From NCBI GenBank assembly GCA_902763885.1, contig CACWTU010000007.1:1-64000 (forward strand): 64,000 bases of DNA, given 5' to 3'. Under the pieces are notes generated by a model. The model ran no database searches. It was not told where the DNA came from and saw only the letters and a program-made list of their open reading frames with translations. Both the position numbers and the translations under genes were made by a program. Positions 1 through 12,600 of this stretch are shown here, piece after piece. Source of the DNA: an uncultured Bacteroidales bacterium (GTDB taxonomy: Bacteria; Bacteroidota; Bacteroidia; Bacteroidales; Bacteroidaceae). Numbering within the stretch: position 1 is the stretch's first letter; each line of letters starts with the position of its first letter.

Positions 1-95
<95 letters not shown>

Positions 96-100
96 TTTTA

Positions 101-139
101 AAGCGCTTCAGAGCACAATCTGAGGCGCTTTCTTTTTTT
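101..139 (+). terminator. Intrinsic terminator after the 5S rRNA
   Basis: AAGCGCTTCAGA (101-112) pairs with TCTGAGGCGCTT (119-130) apart from one G-T pair, across a 6-nt loop, and is followed by TCTTTTTTT. It sits directly after the 5S gene and would end the rRNA operon transcript. Confidence 0.85.
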
Positions 140-176
140 ATATACGTATATTGTTACAGTACAGCTTCCTGTTTTG

Positions 177-222
177 GCGCTTTAAAAACGGCAGCGACCT
201 ACGACCCGCTTGAGCAGTACCG
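177..222 (-). repeat. Degenerate antisense copy of the 5S rRNA 3' end
   Basis: Positions 177-202 are an exact 26-base reverse complement of 81-106, which covers the 5S 3' end plus its downstream flank. Similarity continues with mismatches to about 222, opposite the 5S stretch GGTACTGCGCAAGTGGG. A third short copy, GTAGGTCGCT, lies at 272-281 in forward orientation. This looks like the remnant of an inverted rRNA-tail duplication and is not a functional gene. Confidence 0.7.
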
Positions 223-325
223 GGTATTCCTTCTTGTTATTCCCGCGCTTAGATTTATGCACTTAGAATCAGTAGGTCGCTTGTTTTAGTTTGCTACGCA
301 AACGCGCTCCATTTCATTCCGCTTG

Positions 326-363
326 CTGGCCTTCCAGGCCAGGTAACGGCCAACGGCCGTTAC
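326..363. other. Two adjacent perfect small hairpins
   Basis: CTGGCC (326-331) pairs with GGCCAG (337-342), and GTAACGGCC (343-351) pairs with GGCCGTTAC (355-363) around a 3-nt loop. They abut without a gap. No T-run follows, so a terminator role is not supported. The rest of 223-397 shows no gene. Confidence 0.5.
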
Positions 364-397
364 TTACATCAAGTTCGCAGTCGTTGTCAATGTATCA

Positions 398-525
398 TTG
401 GGGTCTGTCCCCTTTTGTCACCTGAATAGGTAAGCGACAGTCACTAACTTCAACAAGTGCAAAAGGGGACTGACCCCAATGGTACATTTCAAGTGCCAAA
501 GGGGACTGACCCCAATGGTACATTT
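398..525. repeat. Family A palindromic repeats: one inverted and two direct copies
   Basis: GGGGTCTGTCCCC lies within 398-418. Two near-identical 35-nt copies carrying GGGGACTGACCCC follow at 455-489 and 491-525, a 36-bp tandem period, each with AATGGTACATTT on the right. The same family recurs at 50567-50593 and 58809-58835. The motif resembles the short palindromes mobilised by REP-associated transposases, but no transposase is in this window. Confidence 0.8.
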
Positions 526-540
526 TGCACATTTATACAA

Positions 541-577
541 GAGACGGCTCTGCTTGCGAGTAGAGCCGTCTCTTTTT
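541..577. terminator. Strong hairpin downstream of the giant-protein gene
   Basis: GAGACGGCTCT (541-551) is perfectly complementary to AGAGCCGTCTC (562-572) across a 10-nt loop. TTTTT follows on the plus strand. On the minus strand the hairpin lies about 35 nt after the stop of the 7949-residue gene and is followed by TTGTATAAA, which is only weakly T-rich. It could end the minus-strand operon, protect its 3' end, or stop plus-strand read-through. Confidence 0.55.
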
Positions 578-606
578 GAGTTTAAGCCGTTTTTATCGTA
601 CTATCG

Positions 607-3600
607 TTACTGAGCCTGGCGGGTGGTGACGGTGCGGTTTACGGGCGCCTCAACCGCGATGTTGCGGGTGGGGGACTGACCGTTGCCGGCAGGCTGAGCG
701 TTAGCTGCTGACTGAGCGGCGGGTTGAGCCTGCGGTCTTGCGGCACGCGGCTGAGCGGGTGACTGGGGTGCGGGTGTCTGCTCGGCGCCACCTATTACCA
801 CGCGGGTGTCGTGCTTGACCTCACCCATCTGACCACCTCCGAATACGTTGCCGAATATGTGACCGTTCTTGGCCTCCACATTGGTCCAGATTGTGGTTGC
901 ATGGAGGAATGATGTAGCTCCAAGATTCAGGCCTCCAATATTGCCTCGGCTGGCACCATATACGTTACCACCGTATGCGGCTGCATAACCTGCTGCATTA
1001 CCGATGTATCCACCATTGATAACGATATTGCAGGATGATGTTGACAGATGGTTGTTATATGCACTGAATCCGGCCGGCCTGTCATACGGGGCAGTAGTCT
1101 GGTACTCGTCAAATCCAAGGCCATGTTCTGCTCCGATATTGGGAGGACCTACGCTGGCCAGGGCACCACCGCCATATACATTCTGGTATATGGTTCCGTT
1201 GTTAATCTGGACGGAGGTAGTTCCGGTCACAGAGCCCGATGAGTAGTTATAACCGGTTTGAGTTCCCACAATTTGGTATCCTAATTCAGGATGATCTGAA
1301 TCAATCAGCTGACGTACATCGTATGAGAACTGTCCGATACCAGATCCGGCACCATATACATTACCACGGTCAAGGAACTGATTGCTCTCACTGATACGAT
1401 CTTTGAAATTATCATAATCCAGTCCGATTGTACCGTTGTTGATGACAACCTTACTGCTTCTACGCACGTGACCATCCTGACCGCCTCCATAAACTGAACC
1501 CAGAATGGTAGGACCGCCATTGGCAACACCGATGGTAACTATAGTCTGGTTGACATATCCGTAGAAGAACTCCGGGAAGTACAGATAACGCGGTGAAATG
1601 TCATTGTAGTTAGGAGCAGACATACCACGGCAACTTCCGAATACATTACCGGTAGGCAGGTCATCCTTGGTGAATGCGCTTAGATCGGGTGCAGCGTCAT
1701 TGTAGTAACCTACGGTACCACCTTTTATCGTTACACGGCAGATACCGCTGTTCTTGAAGTCATCGTTTGCCCACAGCGGCCCCTCGGCATTGCCATCCTT
1801 AGGCGGCAGTTCACCGTAACCCTCAAGTGAGTAGTCATCAGTACCACCGGCGTAGTTACCCTTACCTACCGATGCCAGATTACCGCCACCATAGATGTTG
1901 CGCAGTACATAACCTCCGTTCATGGTGATATTGGTGTTGCCATAAACCTTACCGGCTATGATACTTGCCACCTGGGTTTGATAAGTAGTCTGGGTGGTAT
2001 TCCTGGTAGAGTAGTCAATCAGTTCACCTGAGTAGGTGTCTTTACCCTTACCGCCGCCATATACACCGTGTCCGATAAGACCGTTGTTGATAATCAACTT
2101 GGTGCTGTCAAGTACGTGGCCGTTTTCACCACCGCCATATACTGAACCGTGAATGGCCGGAATTCCCTGCTTGATAAGAATCTTAGTGCCGTTATTATCG
2201 ATGTAACTGCCAAGATTTCCAACGTTATAGACCAGATCACTCGGATAATCTATGGTAACAACGGTATTCCTGACATTGGCGTAGTATGCCTCCTCATATC
2301 TTTCGGCCGGCTCACCCTTACTACCTCCGTAGATATCACCGTTATCCTCCTTTTCACCACCGGTAATCATGACATCCTTACCGGTAATACCGATACGGCC
2401 ACCTGTTATGGTCACGTTTGTGGTACCGGTACCTTCAGCAAACTGTATATCAACAGGCCAGCTGAGACCGAAATCGTAGAGTGCTCCGGCACCTGGGTTT
2501 TCAGTCTTTATAGTATTGTGTACCACAGGAGTACCTGTAAGCTTACCTACAGAACCCATGTTACCACCGCCGTAGATGTTCTTCTTGATCCATCCGCCGC
2601 CAACGTTGACGTAGGTGTTACCCTGGACATCAGCCTGGTCACCACCTCCAAATACGCTGCGGCCTATAGTTGCCGATGACAGAAGGGCTCCATCAAAGTT
2701 TGCAACGTTAACCTTAGCGTCTTTGAATACCAGACCGGCCTCACCACCACCGAATACGTTGCCCAGTACATCAGCTCCTTGCTTGATGTTGACCTTGTTA
2801 TAGAAGGTTGTGGCATACTTGTTGATATTGACAGGTTCCAGATGTAGCTTCTCATCATTGTTGGCACCACGGCTTGCGCCGAACACATTACCGCCGTATC
2901 CTAAGGCAAAGCTTTCGTCATCACCAACCTTGCTTTCAATGTTGACTACACTGAGTGTGGTCTGTCCATTGCATGTACCTTCAGTTCCTTCAGACGGGTC
3001 TTTACGGACTTCATTGTCAGTATGACCCATGTAAGGAGGACCAACGGTTGCAAGTGATCCACCACCATATACATTGCGGTGTATTATACCACCCTTTATG
3101 TTTATTGTGGTATTGTGTGTCACAGAACCTGCCGATGTGCTGTGCAGGTCATCATTATCCTCATCCTCATCTTCATCCTTCTCGTTAGGATCATATTTGC
3201 CGATACCTGAACCTGCTCCGAATACGTTGCCTCTGAACAGCCATTGCAGGTGGGTTGAGTCTGAATGGCTTGCAACGCGGGCATCATATTTTTCCTGGCT
3301 ATCTTCGGCGTTTTGGGGATCCAGCGGGGTCAGCGTTCCCACAAGCAGCCTGTTGGCGGTGTTATAGACATTACCTATCTCACCGCTATAAACAGTTACA
3401 TTGGTCTCTCTGCGTACGTGACCGTCCTGGCCACCGCCATATACTGAACCGTAGATTCTGGGTGCCTTTCCGGTCTGGCCAGCATCTTCGTTGCTCTGGC
3501 CCTGAGTACCTATAGTAACCACGGATTCATTGATATAACCCATGTAGAACTCGGGATCATAGAAGTGGCGAGGTGACAGGTCATTAGGTACATTGGGCGG

Positions 3601-6600
3601 TGCAATACCGCGCGCTCCGCCAAATACGTTACCTGTAGGCAGACCGTCCTTGTCACCGCTTGCAGTACCCAATGTTCCGCCTGTGATGGTAACGGTTGAT
3701 TTACCGCTGCTCATAAAGTCGTTGTCTGCTACCCAGATAGGACCGTTCAGTCTCTCGCCGTAACCCTTGCTGGGTGCGTAGTAGGTGTAGTCATCAGTAC
3801 CGCCGGCATAGTTACCCTTACCTACAGAGCCCAGGTTACCGCCACCGTAAACGTTACGTATAACCTTACCGTCGGTCATGATAACGTTGGTGTTACCGTA
3901 AATCTTACCGGATATGACACCTGTTATGGTGGCTTGCTTTTTGTATTGAGGATCAACCTCGTCAATACTTGTGTTCTTATAGGTGTTCTTGGCGGATTCT
4001 GACAAATGCTCCCAATCAAGTTTCTTCCAGTCAATAAGTACCACATCAAATTCACCTTTACCTTTACCACCGCCATATACGGAATGACCTATCAAGCCAC
4101 CGTAGATGTTGACATAGGTATTGTCATTGACGTGACCATCCTCTCCGCCGCCATATACACTACCAGCAATATAGTTGTTTTCGGGCTCCGAGAGGTCAAT
4201 ATTGCTACTATATGATGTCTCATTGGTAGATGGAGTGGTGGAGTAGTTGATGGTTACCCTGGCTTCCTTTACGTTGGCTATCAGTGCAGTGGAATAACGC
4301 TCACCTGCTATACCCTTACCGCCACCATATACATCACCGTTGTCTAGGCGCGTCTCACCTGCATCAAGTACATCAGTCTCTTTTGCCTTTTTCCTGCGCC
4401 ATTTCCAATAACCATATTTGGCGTCAGGTACAAAGTTATCCTTGCCAGTGAATCCTATTCTACCGCCAGTGATGTTGATGTTGGTAGTACCGGTGCCAGT
4501 CTTGTATTCAAATTCGTAAGGCCAGCTAAGTGCAAACTCCGAACTCAAATCAGAGTGCTTGGTGGAGCCGGTGATAGTACCTACTGAACCCATCTTACCG
4601 CCACCATAAACGCTGAAGTAAATGTGGCCGTTGGCAATGTTGATGTGGGTGTTACCGGTTACATCGGCATTATCACCACCTCCGAATACTTCGCCGGTTA
4701 TTACAGCGTCATTACGCTGGAGGTCCTCAGTAGTGGGAGTACCATTAGTCCAATCTGTAATCCATGATCCGGTACCTATGTCAATGTGGGTATCACCCAC
4801 CACATCGGCCAGATAACCGCCGCCGTAGATTGAACCTACCGTACCAAGGTCTATAGGTATGAAGTATTTCTGTTTGGTAGGATCGTTTTCATCAGTTTCA
4901 GTCAGGTTATCATCGGGTGTATAGGTCTGATGGTTCTGATCGTAATCGGTATCAACATATACTGTTTCATTTCCGATAGTTTTCTTATAAACCTCCATCT
5001 TACCATCTTGCATATTGACATTGATGTAGGGGCTTCCAACCATCTTGGCCTTGTAACCGCCGCCGTAGATGGCGCCGATACGGGTTGCTGATATGACATT
5101 TATTCTGGGATCGTTGACAGGAGTTGCCGACGCACCGGTCTGACCGGCCTCCAAAGGCATCAGCTTACCGTTGTCCTTGTTACCAACCTTGTATCCTCCT
5201 CCATCTAGAGGAATGAACTGGTTATTGGCATCAACCTCGTAATACTTGTAGGCGCCGTTCTCCTTCTCATATCCGTAGATAGAGTAGGGGGCCAGATAAC
5301 CGCCACCGTATAACTCATCTATCTCGATAGGTACGCAACCCCTTTCCTCAATATTCACAGTGATGGAACCATATACGGCACCACCGGTGTTGTTTCCACC
5401 AAACGCCATGTTATATGAACCGTTGGTAATATTGAGTGTGATGTTGTTGTTTACATCAGCATTCTTGGCACCGCCGAATATCATATCCATATCCTTGGCG
5501 CAGTCAAGTGACAGCTTAATCTCACCGTCCATAGCGGCATCCTTTCCGCCTCCGTATGTCTCATCAATCTTGATGGGGCAGTCGTCGTTGGCGTCCTCAT
5601 ATACTGACAAGGCAGTTGAGCGGATGTTACCTTTCTCGTTACTGCCTCCATAAACAGCGTGCATGGTACCACCGCGGATTTCGGTAGTTGATATACCTGA
5701 GCCATACTTGTAGTGACTCTCTCTATCATCTTTGGTCAATGCATCATTGTTATCAACCGGGTTGAACTGATTATTTCCAACTGAACTGAAAGTGGTATAG
5801 TCATGATAACCCACGTTGGCACCCGGATTGATATATGTATATTCCACACCACCATCCTTCAACTGGTACGGGTCCTTACCGTTACCGCCACCGAATAACT
5901 CATATATCTCATAGGTTCCGTTAACTGTAACGCGTGTACCCGGTGTCGATGCGGCATTGCCACCGCCATAAACCTGGTAGATGCTTGTCAGGTCGCAACC
6001 GTCAATTATCACTTCAGCGTAGGCTGCATCAACTTTTGCCTTGTTTGTAGTGTAATCCAACAATGCGTCGGTAGGAACGTAAGCAGCCAGATCACCGCCG
6101 CCATATACTACCTGGACATCATACAGATTCACCAGCTCATCATTGACATTGTTGATGGCTGTAGTCAGTTCATCATCAGTAGGATTCTCCTTACCATAGA
6201 CTGTATTAGCTGCATCCAAAACAGAAGTGGTAACTCCATCTACATAACCTCCATTACCATCCGATGCTATTGCAAGCAGTCTGCCAAGATATGTCTTGGA
6301 GTCCTCATCGTCTTCCTGTCTGGGATGACTGAACTTATTACGGGCTTCATTAGTGTTGGCTAAAGCGTCTGTATATTTGTTCTGTGTAGCATATACATGT
6401 ACTTTAACATGACCCTCTGGCGTTCCGTTAAAGTTGTTGGCACCGAATATCTTGTTGACAATTGCACCCGGTGCTGAGTTTTCTACGCCCTGATTCAGGT
6501 TGATGGTCACATTTCCGGACATAGCCTTGACAGCATTGCTGCCCTCATGATTTGGAATATGATTATTGTCAAAATGCAGGCGTCCCAAACCACCGCCATA

Positions 6601-9600
6601 GACACGGTCCATGGAACCGCCGGTCAGGTTAACCGTAGTGTTGGGGTAGGTGTAAATGCCTGTACCTGTTCCAACCTCCTGACGTGACATATTGGTGTTT
6701 GCCAATGCACCGCCGCCATAGACATCATGTGTGATTGTACCACCACTGATGTTTACTTCAACACCCTTCATCAGGTTACCGGCCTCACCGCCGCCAAATA
6801 TGCTACCTGCAATAGTACCGCCTGTAACATTTACGGTTGACCAAATGTCGGTGGCATATGTGTCGGGATCCTCACCCTGATAGTTCAGGGTCTTGTCACC
6901 TCGGCTTGCACCGTATACATTACCACCATAATTGTAGGTCTCATAGTTTGTTCTGGTACCTATTGTGGCACCGGCATTAATCTCAACCTGAGAATATGAA
7001 TAAGATTTGCGGCTACCTGTAGCCTCCTTGTTCTCATAACCGAATCCTATGTTAGGAGGACCGATACTTGCCAATGCTCCGCCACCGTAAACGTTCTGGT
7101 AAATGGTTCCGCCATTTATCTGAACATATGTAGCGCAAGTAACAGAACCCGATGAGAAGTTGTATTTTCTGACTCCGTTGTCAAGGTACGTTCCCAGACC
7201 CGAACCGGCACCGTAAACATTACCGCGTCCTATCCATTGCATTGATGTAAGGTCACTTTCATTTACACTTGCCGTATTGGTGGAGTTGTATTCCAGTCCA
7301 ATGGTACCCTTGTTGATGATTACCTTGGCGTCACGGCGTACGTGACCGTCCTGACCACCTCCGTATACCGATCCGTAAATGACAGGTGCTACGTTATATT
7401 GATCACTACCAATTGTAACCTCGGTCTCATTGCAATAACCTAAGAAGAAATCAGGTACATACATGTAACGCGGCGAGCGGCGGCCTACATTGTAGGATGC
7501 TATACCACGGCTACTGCCAAATACGTTACCTGTGGGGAATTTCTTATTCAACTCATCCTCTTCATATCCGCCGGCTGTACCTATTACACCGGAGTTAATC
7601 TTTACGGTAGCTTTTCCACTACCCATAAAGAGTGTATTTGTCCACAGCGGGCCTTCGGCATCGTTAACCTTAGGTGGCAGTTCACCGTAACCGATAGTCA
7701 TATAGTCATCGGTACCACCGGCATAGTTACCAATACCTACTGAACCCAGGTTACCGCCGCCGAATACGTTATGGGCTATGGTACCGCCATTGACTGTAAC
7801 ATTGGTGTTACCATAAACCTTACCGGCAATGATACTGTGCAGTGTGGCATTAGCAATAGAGCCATGTTCCCAAAGCGGTTGTTGCTGACTTGTAATAGTC
7901 CATTGTGTACCTACGTATGTGCCAGTACCGTTACCACCGCCATAGACACTCTGACCAATAGAGCCGTTATTGATGATAACAGTGGTATTGTCATATACGT
8001 GACCATCCTCACCACCGCCATAGACTGATCTGCCAATGAAGGGCTGATTAGCTCCAGTGGTAGAGCCAATGGTAATGCTGGTCTCTCTGACGTTGGCCAG
8101 CAGGGCCTCATCAAAGCGATCGGCCATTACATGACCCTTACTACTGCCGTAAACATCACCCTTCACTTGGGTATTGCCGGTAATACTTATGGTAGCCAAG
8201 CCATTGTTGGATTCCTCAGTGGAGTATGTAAATTCATATGGCCAACTTATACCAAAGTCATAGAACGCACCGTCATATTCATGGTCTGCATCATAATACT
8301 CGCGTTTATTTACATCGTGTTTGCTCTTGGCTGTAATCTTACCAAGCGATCCCATCTCACCGCCACCATAGACATTGTGGTTGATTGTACCGCCTGTTAT
8401 GGTCAGAGTGGTGTTCTTGGCCAGACCAAGCTCAGGCTTATTAAAACCACCCTTACATCCCGCAAATACGTCACCTACAGAGATGCCCAGTTCATCGGCT
8501 GTATCGGTTGAACCTATGGTGCCGCCGTGTATGTTGACTGTGATGTTACCGTGATCTGTTCCGGGTATCAACGAACCATATTGAGGATTGATGTCGGAAC
8601 TACCGGGCAGAGCTGTGACATTACCGTCACCATCCTCGGTTATTTCCAGTTCGGGATGAACCAGATATGTTCCTACTGATGCAATACGACCACCTCCGAA
8701 TACCGATCCCATCATGTAACCGCCGTAAATATTGACGGTTACATTACCGCTTACAACACCTGCAGTCAGAGCCGTACCGGAGAATCCGCGTCCGCCACCG
8801 AATATATTTCCATCAACAGTTGATGTTCCTATGGTTCCAATCTTGATTTTACTGTTGTCTGCATTGGCAGCGTTACTACCTATGGTGGTAACAGCATTAC
8901 CAAGCACGTGACCATCTTCACCGCCACCGAATACGGAGCCGTAGATTCGGGCTTCATCGGTTATGTTCAAGCTGGTACTGCCTACATTGGTCCAGATATT
9001 GAAGTTGATGCGCTGGTCACCCTTACCGCCACCGAATACGTAACAGGTTACCGGGTGAGCGGCTATCTGCTCTGGAGTACGCGGAACACCTACGGTACCG
9101 CCACTCATGTTGACTGTACAGCTTCCATAAACATCAGTTTGCTCGTTACCGCCATATACGCTGGTCAGGATATGACCTCCCAGGATATCAACAACCGTAT
9201 TGCCCTCAACTATACCTGCTGAACGCAGCCACAGACCATCTGCGTATGACGGATCTATTGCCTTGATTGATGAAATATTGGGATTCTGTGCATACGGGAA
9301 GTAACCGCTGCCGCCGCCAAATACGTTGCCGTAGAACGTATGTCCATCGGTTGCTGCTTTGGGAACCTTGGTCTCAGCTGTAGGATCTACATAATCATAT
9401 ACATCGTATGGCTTGCCATTTGCTTCATATGTCCAACTGGCGCACTCGGGCAGGGATGTTGAATATAGGGCATTATTACCGGTACCAACCAGAGTTCTCA
9501 GTTCACTTCTGTCATCATTGGTAATTATCAGATGACCTGCCTCCCATTCATCGGCCGTATATGGACGGTTTACTCCAAGGGGGGTATTCAGATATGTACC

Positions 9601-12600
9601 GTCATCATTCATCTGTACATATCCATTACCAATCTGGCAGTCACCCTTGATAATGACATGAGTATCGTGCAGCACATGGCCGTTCTCACTACCGCCATAG
9701 ACTGATCCCTTTACGAATGCATTACCGCCTATGGTTACATTTGAGTTATAGACATAGGTTCTGAACTTGATGGTAGGATCATTCTTGGGATCTTTCACAA
9801 CGCCTCGGCTTGCACCAAACACATGACCTTTGTCAATGGGCTTGCCATCGGCTGTAATCATGCTCAGGTTATCAGGACCTATCTCGGCATCGCCCAGAAT
9901 GGTAACAGTACTTGTTCCTGTACCGGCTTGTGTCAGAGCCGTAGGTTTGGCATCGTTGATATGGTCAAATGTACCTACAGATCCCATATTACCACCACCA
10001 TATACACTACCTTTAATCTTTACACCTGCATATCCTGTATTAGTGGTCAAATCAACCTCAGTGCCGCTAGGTACGCCATTGGCGTTATGGGCGGCAGATA
10101 TGTTGACGTAGGTGTTACCACGTATATCGGCATTGTTACCGCCTCCAAATACATCGCCGGTAATATGAGCGCCAAGTACGGGAACAGTGCCATTATCATA
10201 GGATGTTATTGTACCTATGTTAACCACTGCATTACCGGTAACCATACCTTCATCGGCTCCACCAAAGACATTACCTATTGTACCTATGGCATTGTTTATG
10301 GTACCGGTGATGTTATCGCCGTTGACTGCACCAAACACGATATTCGGGATATAAGCATACTCCTTAGGCAGTGTCACTGACTGTCCAGCCCAGTCACCCT
10401 TGACCAAGTTTACGTTAACCTCAGTACTACCAATTACAGGAGCCTTAAGGCTTCCGCCATAGACGTTGTCAATCCTGGTGAATGACTTGAGGTTTACAGT
10501 GATCTTGCCTTGAGTATAAGGCACACTCGGAGTAGAATTGTGGTATGCCCCTGTGCCAGGATATGTGGCTTCACGTCCGCCACCATAAAGATTCTGGATT
10601 ATGATAGGCTTACACTGATGATTTGGATCATCTTCTTCAACGTTTACCGTGATGGTACCACCAATGGTTCCACCGTGATCATTACCGCCATATACGTTTT
10701 TAAATACACCACTCTTGATATTCAGCGTTACGCTACCGCGGATGTTTGCATCGTATGAGCCGGCAAATACGTTCTCAATATTGTCATCGCCGCAACCTGT
10801 TACAGTAAATATAACATCATGGTCGATGTCGGCACCTCTGGCAGCACCATATGTGTTGGTTATCTTAATAGGACAGCTATTGGCCACTTGGTATCCATCT
10901 TTACCATTAATCAATATGGTCGCATTGCCATATATGGTTCCTTTGGTATCACTTCCGCTGAATGCATCTCCTATCTTGCCGCCTAAAACAACAATTTTTG
11001 CATCACCGTTTACCGGGGCGCCGTTATTGTTCTTCCAGGTTCCGTCACGTTGCGGTATCTTGTCGGCTCCGTTACCTCCACCAAAGGCATAACCTATTGC
11101 GTAAGAACCATATATCGTAACATCAGTAGATGGTACTGAAGCTGAGTTGCCGCCTCCAAATACCTTTTCTATACTGGTCTCACCGCATCCGTCAATAATG
11201 ACCTTTGTCTCCTTTCCGGGATGTGGCAGATAATGTGCCAGGTTACCTCCACCATATACACTGTGGATATCATATTTGTTGTCCTGGTGACCGGGAACAC
11301 GCTGATCCATATCATTTAACTGTACGGTACTGTTAACAGTAACCGTTACATTACCCATAGGTGTACCGTTCTGGTTGTTACAGCCAAACACACGTCCGCT
11401 GGTAGGTACAGGATCCTTATCTCCATCAGGTAGTCTGTCTCTCTTCTTGAATGCAGCTCCATTTACAGTTACTGATACATCGCCATAGACCATAGCCTCA
11501 CGTGCTGTCAATGCCGGCAGATTGAGCTCCGGGTGGGCAACATCTGCTATCTGTCCGAGTCCACCACCATAGACATCACCAACCGTGCCGCCTGTCAGAG
11601 TTACTGTGGTCGTGTTAGTGGCCGATGTCTTTCCGTCAGCCCATGTACCTGTTACATGCACTTGTTCATAATAGGTCTTGCCCTGAACGGCTGTGGCATC
11701 ACCTGTAAGGCTGTATGTTTGGGTGTTTGAATTATATTCATAATAAGCTGATACATCTGTTGTACCTACTTGTACACCCGAAACCTTGCCATATACATCA
11801 TCTTGTTTGGTCGCATTCCAGTTGTCAGTATTGGTGTTGGCAAATGCGCCACCTCCATAGACACCGCCTGTTACCCAACCGTCAGCTATTGTTACGGTAA
11901 CGCTACCGGTAACATCGGCCTCACTGCCACCGCCAAACAGGTTGTTGTCAACTCTTGCTGTGCTGTTCTGTGGCATTGATACGGTAGTGCTACCTATAAC
12001 ATCGGCTTCACTACCGCCGCCATATACATTGTTGCTAACATCGCCGCCAGATAGTGTAACCCGAGGATTACCTGTTACTATGGCCGATGAACCCAGACCT
12101 CCGCCGAATACATCTTTGGCCATACCGCCGGTCATTGATACTGCAGGATTTCCGGTGTAAGGAGCTACATTACCGCCTCCATATACGCCACTTGAAATGA
12201 TTCCTCCGCCAATGTTGACAGCTATCGTACTCTTGGGAGTTCCTTTTATGTTATTACCTCCAAATACGTTCACAACGTTTGTGGCACTGGTAAGAACGCC
12301 ATTACTGTTAATGACTTGACCTGATGTGGTGACGGTTACCGGCCCATAGACATCGGCTGCATAGGTGTTGTCTCCAAGTCCGCCTCCATATACATCACCA
12401 TTGATTGTACCACCAGATACTGTCACGTTTGTAACAGCATCTGTTGTAAGTGAACTGCCGTCGGTGGTGTTAACCTTACCCTTGGCTGATCCACCATATA
12501 CATCACCGGTTATGGTTGAATTTCCGTTTATATTCACATTGACGGTTCCGCCAACGAGTGTAGTATTACCGAATCCGCCGCCAAATACAGCGCCTCTTAC

